Assembly (NCBI GenBank): GCA_039621445.1
Contig: CP154956.1
Coordinates: 92,041,934 to 92,105,933, forward strand
Direction of reading: 5' to 3'
Length of the DNA: 64,000 bases
Source: Euglena gracilis
Taxonomy: Eukaryota > Euglenida > Euglenophyceae > Euglenales
Every line of letters starts with the position of its first letter. Positions within the stretch are counted from its first letter, which is position 1. Below the pieces are notes generated by a model that made no database searches, was not told where the DNA came from, and saw only the letters and a list, made by a program, of their open reading frames with translations. The position numbers and the translations under genes were made by a program. Of this stretch, positions 31,420 through 42,535 are shown in pieces.

Positions 31420-34400
31420 GGTTGACGTAATTTGTTTCATTGTCCTTCCTGCCCTTCTTCACTTTTCCCCATGGGAGGTTTTTTGAGAACAACACCCTTT
31501 TTGAAACCAGCATCAATTGTTTTGAGCCATTTTTGTCCACTTTAGCGGCTATAAATCATTTTCTACCATTACTGGGCGATTGTTGGTTTTTTTGGTCACA
31601 AATATCTTTTAATTTTGTTTCAGCAATCCTCCTCGGTGCCCAATTCCTTCAAACAGGTCATGGCCTGCCATGTAGGAGACATTTTTGGAGGTATTTCACA
31701 CATGATAAAGAACGGAAATGGAATCTGTTGGGGGGAAAATGCTTGAATCAATGGAAGAAGCAGAAATAGGACGCAATGGCCACCTTGTTTAACACTTGTT
31801 GTTGCAGCCATAGCCAATTGGCGATGCTTGTCTGCTCGGCGGGATGCACGTAATGAAAGGGCAGCTGAGCCAAATACAAAACAGGAAGCTCAAATCTAAT
31901 GCACTATTCCTGTCGCTTTAACACCCCATTAAAGATCACCAACGTTGGCCAGCTTCGACAAATGCATCTGGAGAAACTCTTCATTTGACTTCCAAAAAAC
32001 TCCCCTTTCATCAAACCACCTCCCTTCGAAAAATGCCCCCCCCCTGCAATGAACAATTTCCCCCACCAATTATGCCCACCTGGAAAATAAATAATTTGGC
32101 CCGAAGACCCAAATTCGGTCCCAAACCAAAATTTTGGTATAATTTATTAGAATGAATTTGGATTGTGCCAACAATTTGCCCCCCCCTGCCCCAATTTTGC
32201 ACCCGTCGCAAAGTTTTTGGACCCCAACCCAAAAATTGCACAGCTCAGATTCAAACTCGGGGTCAAGAGTTGGGGGGGGGGGCAAAATTTTTTGGAGGTC
32301 GGTGCCAAATCCTTTGGGGTCAGGGGCAAAATGTCCGGGGCAGTGGCAAGAAAATGGCTTTGGGAGACATACTTGACTTTGCACACCATTTTTTTTTGAT
32401 ATTGTGTTGACAAAGCCTTCCAAAATATTGTCCACCATCCAGTTCAACAACAAGAAAATGGTTGAAAACACGTCACTTCCCACAACTTTGCGCCTTGTTT
32501 TTATTCCAATACATGGTGGATGAATTGTGAACCTGGGTTGGACTGAATAAACTCCCTGCAAACCCGAGTTTCCCCTCCCACTCTGAAAATTTAACCCACA
32601 GCCCCAAATAGGATGTGTGGGAAGCCTTGGGACATGGGGCAGACCCCCCTTCCAACACTTCCAACGTCCAACACCAACGTTGGACTCCTGCCTCGAAACA
32701 GAAGGGGGCCGGGAATTTTTTCCGTTTTGTGGACCGGCACAAGCCAGAAACCAAACCAAAATTGTTGATAAATTCCTGATTTTCTGTTGAAAAAAATTCA
32801 AAACCGGCTTATGCTCAAAAGTGAGGGAAAGGGGCATTTTGTGCTCATAGCACACAGTGCCAAAAGAAATTTCTGCTATTTTTGGAACCTGTCGAGGAGG
32901 GGGGTTGATGGGCCCGAACCCCCGCCTCCCAACATCTGGGGGGGGGGTCGGGACCCCCCACCACCTACCTCAAAACCGAAAAGCTTCCCATCTATCCCTG
33001 GCCCCAAATGATTTGGACTTTTGCCCCAAATTTTTGACCTCTGCTCTAAAGAAAGCACGGCCCCCAACCTAAAATTTGACTTAACCAACCCTGCCTTGTG
33101 CTGTGGGGTGCCTGCTGTGGCATATCCCACAGCAGGCACCCCTTGGGGGATTGGGTTTTGGGTTCCAAATCTGGCCGACCCAGGCAAATTCCCTTTTAAA
33201 ATTGGCCATTTTCCGCCCCCGGCGCCTGTTGCTGAAGCCGAACTCGACAGCAATTTTAGAGAGGAAATGATTATTCTGTAATGAACCAGGGGAATAGAGA
33301 ACCCGGTGCTGGATTTTGCCATTTTATAACAGTGGCAACACTTAAGGCCTACCCACCGGGTTCCACGGACCCAATGGATGACATGGAATTTTTCGGCACC
33401 AGGGGCTGTGCTATTCCACCACCCACCGCTCCCCCCTGCTACCCATAGCACCCCCCCCCCCGGGTTCCTCAAAAAGAAGTCTGGTCCCAAACAAATCACT
33501 TTCGGGCCAAAATTGTTGGATCAGAAGGCCAGAATTATAGCACCGAGAACCAAAATTTTTGGGGTTTGGGATGGAAATCTGGGCCAAGTTGCTGAAATAA
33601 ATACTATACACTAAATACATACACTATATACTATACACTATATACTATATACTAAATACCCAACCATCGAAAAATTTGTGAGAGAGATGAATTTATTAGA
33701 GCTGGCGACAACAATTGTCTGCATGCTCTGCCGACTTTCCAGTTTTTTTTTCCACAAAAAATTGCCAGTGGTTGTTTGCACGCTTGGGACAGATTGTTCA
33801 CAAACTTTGCCAAATTCAATGAATCACAAATCTCGTCAAAATTGTTTGCACCAACGATAAATATTTCAGAAGAACTGCCCTCAGAAATGCATGACCAGAC
33901 GGCATTGCGACAAATCGAATCAAAAAAAAATTCTGGATGGAGAGAGACGCATGGAACAAATGCTTGCCTTAACAAAGAACATACAAAAAACTGGCCAAAA
34001 ATGACAGTATTTGCAAAAAAAACCTGGGACAACATCCCAACAATTTCGCCGCTTTTTGCAAACAAATGACAGAAAATGCAAAAGACAGCGATTTTTCAGG
34101 CGAACAGTTTCGAAAAACTGGTCAATGTGTGCAAAAAAAATTGACCATTTGTGTGAAAAATTTGGGTGCTAGCTGTAAAAGAATATGAGTCATGGTGCAT
34201 CTGTCCCCTTGTCACACAAAATATTAACAAAAGAGGATCAAGCCATAATGCATCGCATTTTGAAACATGTGCAGAATATTTGCTTCCTGAATTGGATAAA
34301 GATGGTTCCAAGGAGCAGCAAATACCACGCTGTATTCTGTGAAAAGCATAAATGAATTTCTTGCTGTTTTCGAGCCTTGTACATTACCAAACTTGCGGGC

Positions 34401-34733
34401 CTCACCACAATTGCGAACACCCCACCCGAAATGAGCCCTCACCGTCCTCGGGTCCCTGGGCATGGGGGGGGGGGAGACAAAAAAAACAAAGCCAAAAGAA
34501 AATTTGCTTTGGTATTTCGTTGTGTCACAAGCAGGGCGGTCCTTCAGCAAAAAAAAAAAGAAGAGTCCCGTCTCAGCACATTCAATGAGAAATCCACAAG
34601 AAAAAAATGCCGAAAAAAATGGCCAAATACAGGTCGACTGCAGGGAAAACAGTCATCCTTGGACCATCTCACATCCACTGATGCCATTGTTGTGTGTGAG
34701 GCTTTTTACCACTCATGGGCAAACTCTTCGGGC
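31420..34733. other. No identified gene
   Basis: Contains a second copy of repeat family R1 (32620-33000), CCCAAATTT/AAATTTTG-rich stretches at 32030-32330, a G/C-run foldback-like segment at 33100-33480 and an ACTATA-rich stretch at 33600-33655. Open frames at 33652-34069 on both strands are unrecognised. Confidence 0.5.
32620..33000 (+). repeat. Dispersed repeat family R1, copy 2
   Basis: Diverged partner of 19890-20325, sharing the same ordered words and the right end CTTCCCATCTATCCCTGG. Confidence 0.75.
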
Positions 34734-34815
34734 GCCAAGTAAGGCTCTGAGGTTTATCTCTGAGAGCCAGGGCAGCCAAGTAAGGCTCTGAGGTTTATCT
34801 CTGAGAGCCAGGGCA
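34734..34815 (+). repeat. 41-bp unit in tandem duplicate
   Basis: GCCAAGTAAGGCTCTGAGGT and its following 21 bases occur twice head to tail without mismatch. Each unit can fold through GGCTCT...AGAGCC. Confidence 0.95.
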
Positions 34816-35667
34816 ATATTTAAAGAAGGGGATTCTTCTCTTTCCGTTAAAGACCACCCCTTGAGACTTGGGCCCCATTCGGGTATCGAATGGAGTCAAA
34901 GATTAAAAAGCAAAAACACATTTTTTTTGCCATTTTGGAATCCGTTTTCCCCATTTAAATTTTCACAGATGTTCCTGAGGCCAAACTTGCATTTTGAGTT
35001 GATGCATATTCAAATTAAATTCTGGGGCGTTGTGTGACCAAGCAAAACTCCCGATCCAAATGAAATTTTTTTGACAAAAATGAAATATTTTTGGTACATT
35101 GTGCAGACATTTTTTGGGATACCGTGCACACAATTTGATGGGAAGTGCAAGCACATTCAGGGTGGGGTGCGAAAAAGAGCAGATCTCAGGCGGCCAAACT
35201 CGCACTTAAGGGTTTTTTCTTTGTAGATATGCGCAAATTGCGCAAACCGACATTTTTTTCGAAATTCTGGAAATTCCGAATGCACCTGGTGAAACACCAA
35301 TATATAAGATGGATGCCTCTCAATACAGGTTAGGAAACATGCAGGTTACAAACTATCACCTTAATGAGCTTTTCTGACACATCTGGAGCGACAGCTTGGT
35401 GTTGTCGTGTGTGAAACAGCTGGGTTGTACACCCTGGCTGTTACGACTGTGGGTTTTGGTACGTTTCTGCTGCCTGTAATGACTGGGTGTTGCAAACCTG
35501 TTTTGAATGGGGGCCGACTATCCACCATTTGGACAACGTGATGTGATGGTAAATTAAGCGACGATTGTGACATAAAAAAAACTTCAGAACTCTCTGCTGC
35601 TATCGGACGGATTGAAATGTGTGTCTAACGATGGAACACTCACATGACACATATTTATGAAATGAGG
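34816..35667. other. No gene recognised
   Basis: Low-complexity A/T runs and a GGCGGCCAAACTCGCA word at 35190 that recurs inverted at 39283-39300. Confidence 0.5.
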
Positions 35668-35845
35668 ATCGGTGTGCGCAAATGCGCACACCAACCACAT
35701 TTGCATTTTGTGTAAGTGGTTGGTGTGTGTGCATTTGTGCACATCAACCACTTGTGTATTTGTTGATGGTCGATGTGCGCAAATGCGCACACCAACCACA
35801 TGCAAATAGGTAAGAGTCGATGTGCGCAAATGCGCACATCGACCA
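35668..35845. repeat. Cluster of four GTGCGCAAATGCGCAC palindromes
   Basis: Palindromes at 35671-35692, 35718-35750 (degenerate), 35768-35797 and 35816-35844. The core GTGCGCAAATGCGCAC carries arms GGTCGAT/ATCGACC or GGTTGGT/ACCAACC. Others lie at 37848-37874, 37922-37982, 38161-38220, 38310-38339 and 39239-39268. Confidence 0.92.
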
Positions 35846-36281
35846 CTTAAACCATTCCATTGTTTCCATGGACCAGCAGCTTGCCCGCCCCCCTAGTCTG
35901 CCGTCCCAGTTGTGGGGGATAACAATGCCACCTCGGTGGCTGCTGCTGAACCGGGGGGTTAATGACGGCCTTGTGGATGCTTAAGCGCAACCACCTATCA
36001 TCACCTGATGTGACTGGTGCAGCAAAACGCAAGCCTGGGGACAAGTGGCGGGAGTTTTCATTGGCCACCCCTTGCCCAAGCGGCGCCGTTGCACGTGTAC
36101 CAGGACGTGCTAGCGGCAGGCCACCCTAAAAAAAGCCTCATGATGGAGAAGAGTGTTTGGCAGCTGAGTAAATTGCACACTGAAGGAGTCATTGCAGGTG
36201 GTGTTTGGGGTCGTGTTTGATGTGTTCTGTTTAAAAAGGTGTTCAGCCCGCCAAATGCCTGCCCTGAAATTTGTGGTCATG

Positions 36282-37610
36282 AACACGTTTTCCATGAGGG
36301 CATTTGTGGCAATGACACGTTTTCCATTAAGGCATGTGGTCAGGCACGTTTTCCATTAAGGCATCTGTGCAATGACACGTTTTCCATTAGGGCATCTGTG
36401 GTCATTTTTGGGCAACCCCGAGAAATCGCCGCGGCGGTTTTTGAGGCCGATCCTCAACGAGTGGGCAATGCACTCTCCTGACAGCGACTGTTGCCTTTCC
36501 CCGTTTCTCACCTGGTGCCCCCCGCACCCATGTCTTTACACAAGTGCACCTTTGGCACACAAAAATCTGAAATGTTTCACACGCACAAAAGCACCCCACA
36601 AGTGTGCTCCCGATTGCTGTTTGTTTTTTGCAACACCACAACGCTGTGGCATGCGTTCAACAAAGTTAAGGGCATCTGTGGTCACACGTTTTTTCCATTA
36701 AGGCATCTGTGGCAATGACAACGTTTTCCATTAGGCTCTGGTAGCACGTTTTCCATTCAGGCAACCCGAGCAAGAAGCAAAAATCGCTATCATGAAAAAT
36801 CGGCGAGCGGTTGAGAGGCCGAGGTGGTCCTCAACGAGTGAGGCAGGTCGGGGGCACTCTACAACACAACAGAAGGCTAGACGTTGCCTTGGAGCAGTCC
36901 GACACGGAGTGGCAGACATCACGGAACACGACACGCTTTACACAAAAAAAAGAGCCATACTTTGGTGGCCGCCGCAAATCTTGGCAATGAAAATGATATG
37001 CCAAACCGCAGGCGTCACACACAACTTTGTTCAGCTCCACACAATTTGGATTTTTGGGAATGGCAACACCACAAAAACCACATTTCTCCTGTTTTGCCGA
37101 ACGGTTCCCTGAAACGAACAAAGTTCCCGATTGCTGCTCACATTGAGCTACACATTGTTCAATGACGCTCGCCTCATCGAACAACAGGCTGGGTTCCAGC
37201 TCCCATCCCGTCCAGGCAACAAAGAAAGCATCCAGCTCAGGATAAGAGGCTTGCCGATGTTGACACAGTTTGGCGAACGCCAAACAGTTGGCAACAGCAG
37301 CAAGCTCTGCACCTACGGAGCTAGACTTTTTCTTTGTGTTGCCCTGTGCCAGCAAGGTGCCATGAAGGGGGTCAACCTTCGGCTTCTTGGCATCTTGCTG
37401 GTATACCGCGAGAGCAGCCAGGAACAGTTCTGTCCTAGGGGGAGGTGGCAAAAGACCATTCACAAAGTTTGCCGTGCGTTTAGCCATAGTGGGAGGGCTG
37501 CGGAAAAAAGGGGGGGTGACACGTTTTCCATGAGGGCATCTGTGGCAATGACACGTTTTCCATTAAGGCATCTGTGGTAAGGCACGTTTTCCATTAGGGC
37601 GCCGTTTTTT
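36282..37610 (+). repeat. Subterminal direct repeats ACACGTTTTCCATTAAGGCATCTGTGG
   Basis: Units of CACGTTTTCCATTARGGCAT(C)TGTGG(CAATGA) occur at about 36285-36410 (four), 36670-36760 (three) and 37517-37602 (three), all in the same orientation, flanking the ORF in 36831-37487. Confidence 0.9.
36831..37487 (-). CDS. 218-aa protein with a PHD/treble-clef-like zinc finger
   Basis: One uninterrupted frame from ATG 37487 to the stop at 36831, the longest non-repetitive, non-retroelement frame in the window. It begins MAKRTANFVNGLLPPPPRTE. An alpha-helical middle (GAELAAVANCLAFAKLCQHR) spans residues ~58-80. A Cys/His cluster at ~133-180 has CGFCG, then C.., VVCDACGLAYHFHC and FFC: spacing C-x2-C...C-x2-C-x4-H-x2-C, close to a PHD or related finger that reads chromatin or binds DNA. 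The frame has no intron and lies between inverted repeats, so it may belong to a mobile element. I do not recognise a transposase catalytic motif. Confidence 0.5.
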   Translation of the reverse strand: MAKRTANFVNGLLPPPPRTELFLAALAVYQQDAKKPKVDPLHGTLLAQGNTKKKSSSVGAELAAVANCLAFAKLCQHRQASYPELDAFFVAWTGWELEPSLLFDEASVIEQCVAQCEQQSGTLFVSGNRSAKQEKCGFCGVAIPKNPNCVELNKVVCDACGLAYHFHCQDLRRPPKYGSFFCVKRVVFRDVCHSVSDCSKATSSLLLCCRVPPTCLTR

Positions 37611-37709
37611 GGGTCCGAATTTCACATTTTCGCGTTTTTGACCCCTTGCGTGAATCATGACCACGAATTTCAGGGCAGGCATTTGGCGGGCTCTGAACAC
37701 GTTTTTAAA

Positions 37710-37823
37710 CAAATTGTGGCTGAGCCCAGATTTCAGCCTGAAAACGTGTTCAGGGGGGGGGGAGCCCGAAGGGGGCCCCCTGAACACGTTTTCAGGCTGA
37801 AATCTGGGCTCAGCCACAATTTG
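37710..37823. repeat. Perfect 48-bp inverted repeat (18-bp loop)
   Basis: 37710-37757 (CAAATTGTGGCTGAGCCCAG...) is the exact reverse complement of 37776-37823. It abuts the right end of the candidate transposon. Confidence 0.97.
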
Positions 37824-37847
37824 TGTGTGTAGAAAAGTTACTATTGT

Positions 37848-37874
37848 GGTCGGTGTGCGCAAATGCGCACATCG
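37848..37874. repeat. GTGCGCAAATGCGCAC palindrome
   Basis: Reads GGTCGGTGTGCGCAAATGCG then CACATCG. Same family as 35668-35845. Confidence 0.9.
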
Positions 37875-38160
37875 TCATGGTGTGCCCATTTCGCACTCCG
37901 ACGACGTCCATCTTCACCCACGTGGTCGGTGTTTGAAAGTGTCCAAACGCTGACCACGTGCGCATTTGCACAAACCGACCACATTTTTTATATTCAGATC
38001 TGGCACTGATATGTGTGTTTTTCAGTGCATTTCTGTCTGTTTTCGGAGCAAAGCTGCGTTGTAAGCCCTTGAAGTTATTGTTGTTTCAAAAGGCTCTAGG
38101 CAGCGAGGTCTGTTCAGGTTCCATGATACTTGATCACATCCCTTTTCACAAATGGACGTG

Positions 38161-38220
38161 AGGTCGGTTTGCGAAAATGCGCACATGTGGTTGATGTGCG
38201 CATTTGCGCAAACCGACATC
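38161..38220. repeat. Paired palindrome relatives
   Basis: Two half-related copies, GGTCGGTTTGCGAAAATGCG and GATGTGCGCATTTGCGCAAA, in opposite orientation within 60 bp. Confidence 0.85.
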
Positions 38221-38309
38221 ATCTTCTATCCAAAAATCACGGTATTTGTCACATCACTTTCAGCAGTGTGAATTCTTAGGTATTTGTGGTCGTTCTGCAG
38301 GGGAGCAAT

Positions 38310-38339
38310 GGTCGATGTGCGAAATTGCGCACATCGACC
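38310..38339. repeat. Near-perfect 30-bp palindrome
   Basis: GGTCGATGTGCGAAATTGCG then CACATCGACC; the outer arms are fully complementary. Confidence 0.93.
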
Positions 38340-38441
38340 TTCTTTCTTTGTTCAAACCGTGGCTGAAATAAATCTCTCCATTGAAATTTGTGTGATCCCC
38401 TCTCCCGTTTCATCCCGATACAATTGGCGACACATCCCCGC

Positions 38442-38747
38442 CATGCTTGTGCTTACCGACCGGGGGGGGGGAGGGGGGGGTGCTATAGGGTGCCTGCCCC
38501 TAGCAGGCACACCCCCCCGGGGGGATAGGGGTCCGGGCCGGACCCAGAAAATTTTCATTGAAAATAGCCTTTTCCGGGCCCCCGGTGCCGAAGGCGCCGG
38601 GGTCGGAGGGGGTGCCTGCTAGGGGCAGGCACCCCCCAAAACCCTACCCCCCCCCCCGGGGGGGGGGTCGGGCGGGGTGCTTGGGGGTGCCTGCCCCTAG
38701 CCCCCCCCCCCCCCCGTGGGGTAGGCACCCGACTAAGCACAAGCCTG
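38442..38747. mobile_element. hAT-like MITE, copy 2 (8-bp target duplication)
   Basis: 306 bp, closely similar to 16734-17051. Ends CATGCTTGTGCTTA and TAAGCACAAGCCTG (13 of 14 bases inverted). Flanked by ATCCCCGC at 38434-38441 and 38748-38755. Copies differ mainly in G/C-homopolymer lengths, so transposition was recent. Confidence 0.93.
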
Positions 38748-38813
38748 ATCCCCGCTGCAAGGTCGCTGGTCACTCGCGATCCTTCCCTCTCCTTTAAACC
38801 ACTTTCCCTTCAC

Positions 38814-38959
38814 CCTGCACAACCCAGGCACGCCTTCCTTTCTGCGTTCTTGGCCGGCGGCATGATTGGACCCACCCCCATGCTTGTTCCCCGCGTTCCG
38901 GCAAACGTACAAAAATACAATCCCAAGGCTGGCAAAAACAATAAAGTGCGTCAAAACCC
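38814..38959 (-). CDS. Possible exon encoding one membrane segment
   Basis: Between ...ggctcctccag and the donor gtgaag the minus strand is open and reads VLTHFIVFASLGIVFLYVCR then NAGNKHGGGSNHAAG and a basic end. It has one clear transmembrane stretch. The protein is unknown; neighbouring exons were not found. Confidence 0.25.
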
Positions 38960-39238
38960 CTGGAGGAGCCAGCCAGGGTCGCCAACAGCCGGCGAGGAGA
39001 GCCGCATCGCACAAAAAGTGGGGAGGCGGTACCGGGATTTTGGTATTATTGTCGGTGTTTTTTTCACTTTGGGGGGGTAGGTCTTGGGGTTTTCGTGTTA
39101 TTCCGACCTCAAAAAAAACCAGCAAAAAAACACGTAATTCCCAGGAGAGCCGGTGCCAAAAATGAGAAATCGCTCGTATTTTGTCCAATCCTTTTGCCTC
39201 TCGCTCTCACCCCTTGCAACGCCAGTGCCAAAAAAAAA

Positions 39239-39268
39239 GGTCGATGTGCGAAAATGCGCACATCGACC
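39239..39268. repeat. Near-perfect 30-bp palindrome
   Basis: GGTCGATGTGCGAAAATGCG then CACATCGACC; the last clear member of the family. Confidence 0.93.
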
Positions 39269-39794
39269 AAAAAAAAGCTTAAATGCGAGTTTGGCCGCCT
39301 AAACAGATGAGGGGTGTAAGCATGCCTTGTTTTTTCAGAACCACCGCAAATAACATCTTTTATCCTGTTTTGAAATTATGGTTGGTGGCAAGCACAATTC
39401 CTATTTTATTTTTCCCTTTTTTGCTCATTTGTCTGAGAAATGTATTCCATCTGTTTTGGTTCTGCACTCCCTGTCTCAACAAGATTCCCTCAAAAAGCAA
39501 AAGTGGACACATATTTGAAAAAAAAATTTCATCTGTCTTGCAAAATGGGAGGAAAGACGACAGAAAAATTGGGCATTTTTTTTGGAAAGGCATGAATTTG
39601 AGGGCGCTTTGAAAAAAAATTTGTGATTCAGGAAATTGTATTTGTGAAGGCAACAAAACCATCAATGCTATAAAAGAAAAGTCCATTTAGACTGTCATAA
39701 ATCTGAAAAATTTTCCAGGTTTCTTTTTGCAATGGGCGATTTTTAAAACACTTCATGTTTATGCCATTAGGTGTGGAGAAAAAAAAATTCTTGT

Positions 39795-39857
39795 TGTTGC
39801 TGCCACTGCTGCTGCTGCTGTTGTTGGTTGTTGTTGTTGTTGTTGTTGTCGTCGTTG

Positions 39858-39892
<35 letters not shown>

Positions 39893-39897
39893 GTTGG
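39795..39897 (+). repeat. TTG trinucleotide microsatellite
   Basis: CTGCTGCTG then GTTGTTGTT runs with a GTCGTC interruption, followed by G-rich sequence to about 40120. Confidence 0.95.
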
Positions 39898-40552
39898 GTT
39901 GTGGGGTTGGGGATATGGGCAGACTTCTTCAACCTTGTGGGGGAGGGGGGGAGCGATTTTGGGGGGTGGGGGGACCAAGAAATGGTGGAATCACAGGGTG
40001 GGGGGGGGGGGGGCAAATCAAAGGGGACGTTGGGGCATGATGGAGAAGGGTGAGGGGGGGAACTTTGAGTAATGTGATTTAACGGAAGGGATTGACCCCG
40101 TGGGGGGGGGGGGGGGGGGGGGGGTATCTGAGGGAAAAAAAGACCGTCCTCATACCATTGCTTATGCCGGGGGGGGGGGGGAGGTATGCAGTAGTCATGT
40201 GCAAAAGGGAGGGAAATGGCATTTGGGATTGATAAAGCCACTTCTTTCAAAAAATAGGGCCAAAAACTTTTGAAAAAAAAGTCAAATTGAAAAACAAACT
40301 GATCGGATTTGTGATTCATTTGGTCCATTTCAAAAGTGCTGTAAACATCAATCTCCTGGTTTGTTTCTTTAAACTCAGAATATTATGACCTCTGCCAGTA
40401 GTCACTTTGTTTATTGACATGCCACAGTTTTCCAGTTTTCTGGCTGGGGTTTTGCCCCTTCAGCTGGCCCCCACAGAGTGTCCAAAAGCCTGATGGGGTT
40501 CCCTTCATGTGAGGAAACCACAAAAAATTCAGGTTGATGTGGTGTGGTGTCA
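39898..40552. other. G-run-rich stretch, no gene recognised
   Basis: Multiple runs of 8-22 G at 39940-40190. Includes CATACCATTGCTTATG at 40150, resembling the terminal repeat of the MITE at 42210. Confidence 0.5.
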
Positions 40553-40697
40553 ATTCAAGTCACACCTCCATTGGGGTTTGTTGTCTGGCAATAATGTGTT
40601 GAGCTATCGTGCCATGATAGAACAGGAGGCTGGGCTTGCTGCTTGGGTGGTTAGCTGCTGATACACGATTCGAGGCAGAAATTGCAGTTGCAGGCTG
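40553..40697 (-). repeat. Duplicated segment, copy 1 (possible 3' exon relic)
   Basis: About 145 bp also found at 42891-43061. On the minus strand both copies end in the same open reading ...ARQQTPMEV and stop, but reading frames upstream differ through indels, so conserved coding is unlikely. Confidence 0.7.
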
Positions 40698-41029
40698 AGC
40701 AGGACGTCGGCGATGCTGGACAATCTTGGGGGGAAGTCCACTCCAGCAAGACACCCTGGGCGGGGGAGGGGGGGCCGAGAAGATGAAAACAGGGAGATGA
40801 GAAAATACAAAGGCAGAGTCACAAGGCCAGGATTGCAAATGCAACAAGCAGACAAAAAGGAAATTAAACACCAAAAGGGCTTGGCACGTCGGCCAAAAGG
40901 CAGGTGGCTCACGCAAGGGCAATGGCGTGTGCAAAGGCCGGAGGCGGGTGGGTGTGTTGAACAGGAGCCAAAACTTTGGCAAACCAGAGCCTGAAAAAAA
41001 CAATCAACAAGGGATAGGGGAGGAGGGGG

Positions 41030-41940
41030 GGGGATGTACAACAAAAAAAATCAAACAGGGAGTCATGCAAAACAAAAAAACAAAGGGACAACCAAAAACA
41101 TGTTTGCAACCTGGCAAAAAAAAAAAAGCATAAAACAGCCCAACAAAAAAAAAGCTTCAAAAAAACGCAAAAGCAACCGAAAAAAGGCAAAAATAGCTGG
41201 GTAAAAAACAAAACAAAAAAAAAGAGGAATGGAGGAGGGCACCAATAAAAAAAGAGGTGGCAACAAAAAGGGACAAAAAAAACAGCATAAAATTTGCAGC
41301 ACAACCAAAAAAAAGCTGTCAAAAAAAAAAAAACTGCCAAAGCTCAAAAGCACCAGGAAAAAAACCCCCAAATGCAAACAGAGAAAAAGAGGATCCGCAT
41401 GGATGCAAGAACATCCAGACAAAAGGGGCAGGAGAAGAAAAGAAACAAAAAGTCAAGCGAACAAAGGGCAAACAAAAAATGAAAAAAAAATAGAAAAAAG
41501 CAAGCAAAAAAAGAACATTTGTGAAAAAAATGGCATTCACAAAGAAAGAGGAGCAGCAGACAGGAGACAGCGATGAAGTCAGACCTGTGGGGGAAAGACG
41601 CAACCAAAATGAAGAGGGATTCAGGGCAAAAGGCAAAAAAGAGAAAAACAAATGAGAGAAAGGGAGAGAGAGAGCATGAAAGAAAACGGCAACAAAAAAG
41701 TGCAAAAGATAGGGCAAAAAGGGACAAAAAAAAATGGAAGTGAGAACAAAGAATCGGGGAAAAAGGGGGCAAACAAAAATTTTCGGAAAGGGCAAATAAG
41801 GGAGGTGCAAACAAGATAAATAGCAAAACAGCAAACAACAAAGATCAGTGCAAAAAAAGGGCAGCAAAAGAAAAGGCAAAAAAAACAGCAAAAAATAGAG
41901 TGAAACAAAAAATGGCAAACAATTAAGTCAGTGCAAAAGT
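41030..41940 (+). other. A-rich, purine-biased stretch
   Basis: Long AAAAAA runs broken by CAAAAG and GAGAGA words; the complementary strand gives long hydrophobic Phe/Leu/Cys frames that are composition artefacts. No gene recognised. Confidence 0.6.
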
Positions 41941-42209
41941 GGGGTCCAGATGTATTTGGGCAACTTCTTTTCAAAAAACCACCATTGCTTGCGCTAAATG
42001 ACCTCCCCCCTCGGGGGGGATCGGTTTTGGACCCAGTGCCTGCCGACCCAGTCATTTTCCTTTGAAGTGGCCATTTTCGCTCCCCAGGGCCTTTGGCGCC
42101 GGGGGGGGGTACTACAGCACCCCCCCCCAAACCCCAACCCCCCCCCACGGGATGGAGAAGGGCATACTAACCATGCGGTCTGAGAGGTCAGGCGGGAAAC
42201 CGTCTGGAT

Positions 42210-42535
42210 CATACCATTGCTTAGCGACCCCCGGGGGGGGGGGGGAGGGGGGGTTCACTTTCCACTCTGCAAGAACCAGTCGGTCGCTGTTTCCCCAAAA
42301 AAACCAGTCTGTCATGTTACGCGGGGATTTGCCACTCTTGAATGTGCTTATATTGACAAGGCACTGTTGCCAAAAGTCTCCAAAAATCAAAAAAAAACTT
42401 CTGGCACCTTCGGCGCAAGCCAGTCACTTTTTCATTTTCGGGCCAACCCCCCCCCCGGGGGGGGGCTCTGGGCCAAAAAAAAACAGTCAATCACTCTGAA
42501 AAACCAGTCAGGGACAGGTGTTAAACAATGGTGTG
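42210..42535. mobile_element. MITE with CATACCATTG ends, hAT-like
   Basis: 326 bp. Starts CATACCATTGCTTA and ends TTAAACAATGGTGTG, an imperfect inverted repeat. The flanks GTCTGGAT and GTCTGGCA match at 6 of 8 bases, a probable decayed 8-bp duplication. Interior words AACCAGTCGGTCGC and AACAGTCAATCACTC and a GCACCTTCGGCGC core link it to 29845-30140. Confidence 0.7.

Larger units (their letters stand above)
36228..37711 (-). mobile_element. Candidate DNA transposon with 54-56-bp inverted ends and a zinc-finger ORF
   Basis: 36228-36281 and 37656-37711 are inverted repeats of each other (TGTTTAAAAA-[G/C]-GTGTTCAG, then CCCGCCAAATGCCTGCCCTG, then AAATT-[T/C]-GTGGTCATG), with a 2-base indel. Between them lies an intact 218-codon ORF and direct repeats of GACACGTTTTCCATTAAGGC near both ends. 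No clear target duplication was found, and the ORF is not a known transposase, so the status as a transposon is inferred. Confidence 0.55.

Noticed and set aside
31640-31735. Cytochrome b5-like AGHDLFEGIGH
   Set aside because: Only 11 residues match and the heme-binding HPGG part is not found upstream; two reading frames compete.
41063-41918. Long hydrophobic Phe/Leu/Cys frames on the minus strand
   Set aside because: Generated by the A-rich composition of the plus strand; no membrane-protein pattern or start context.
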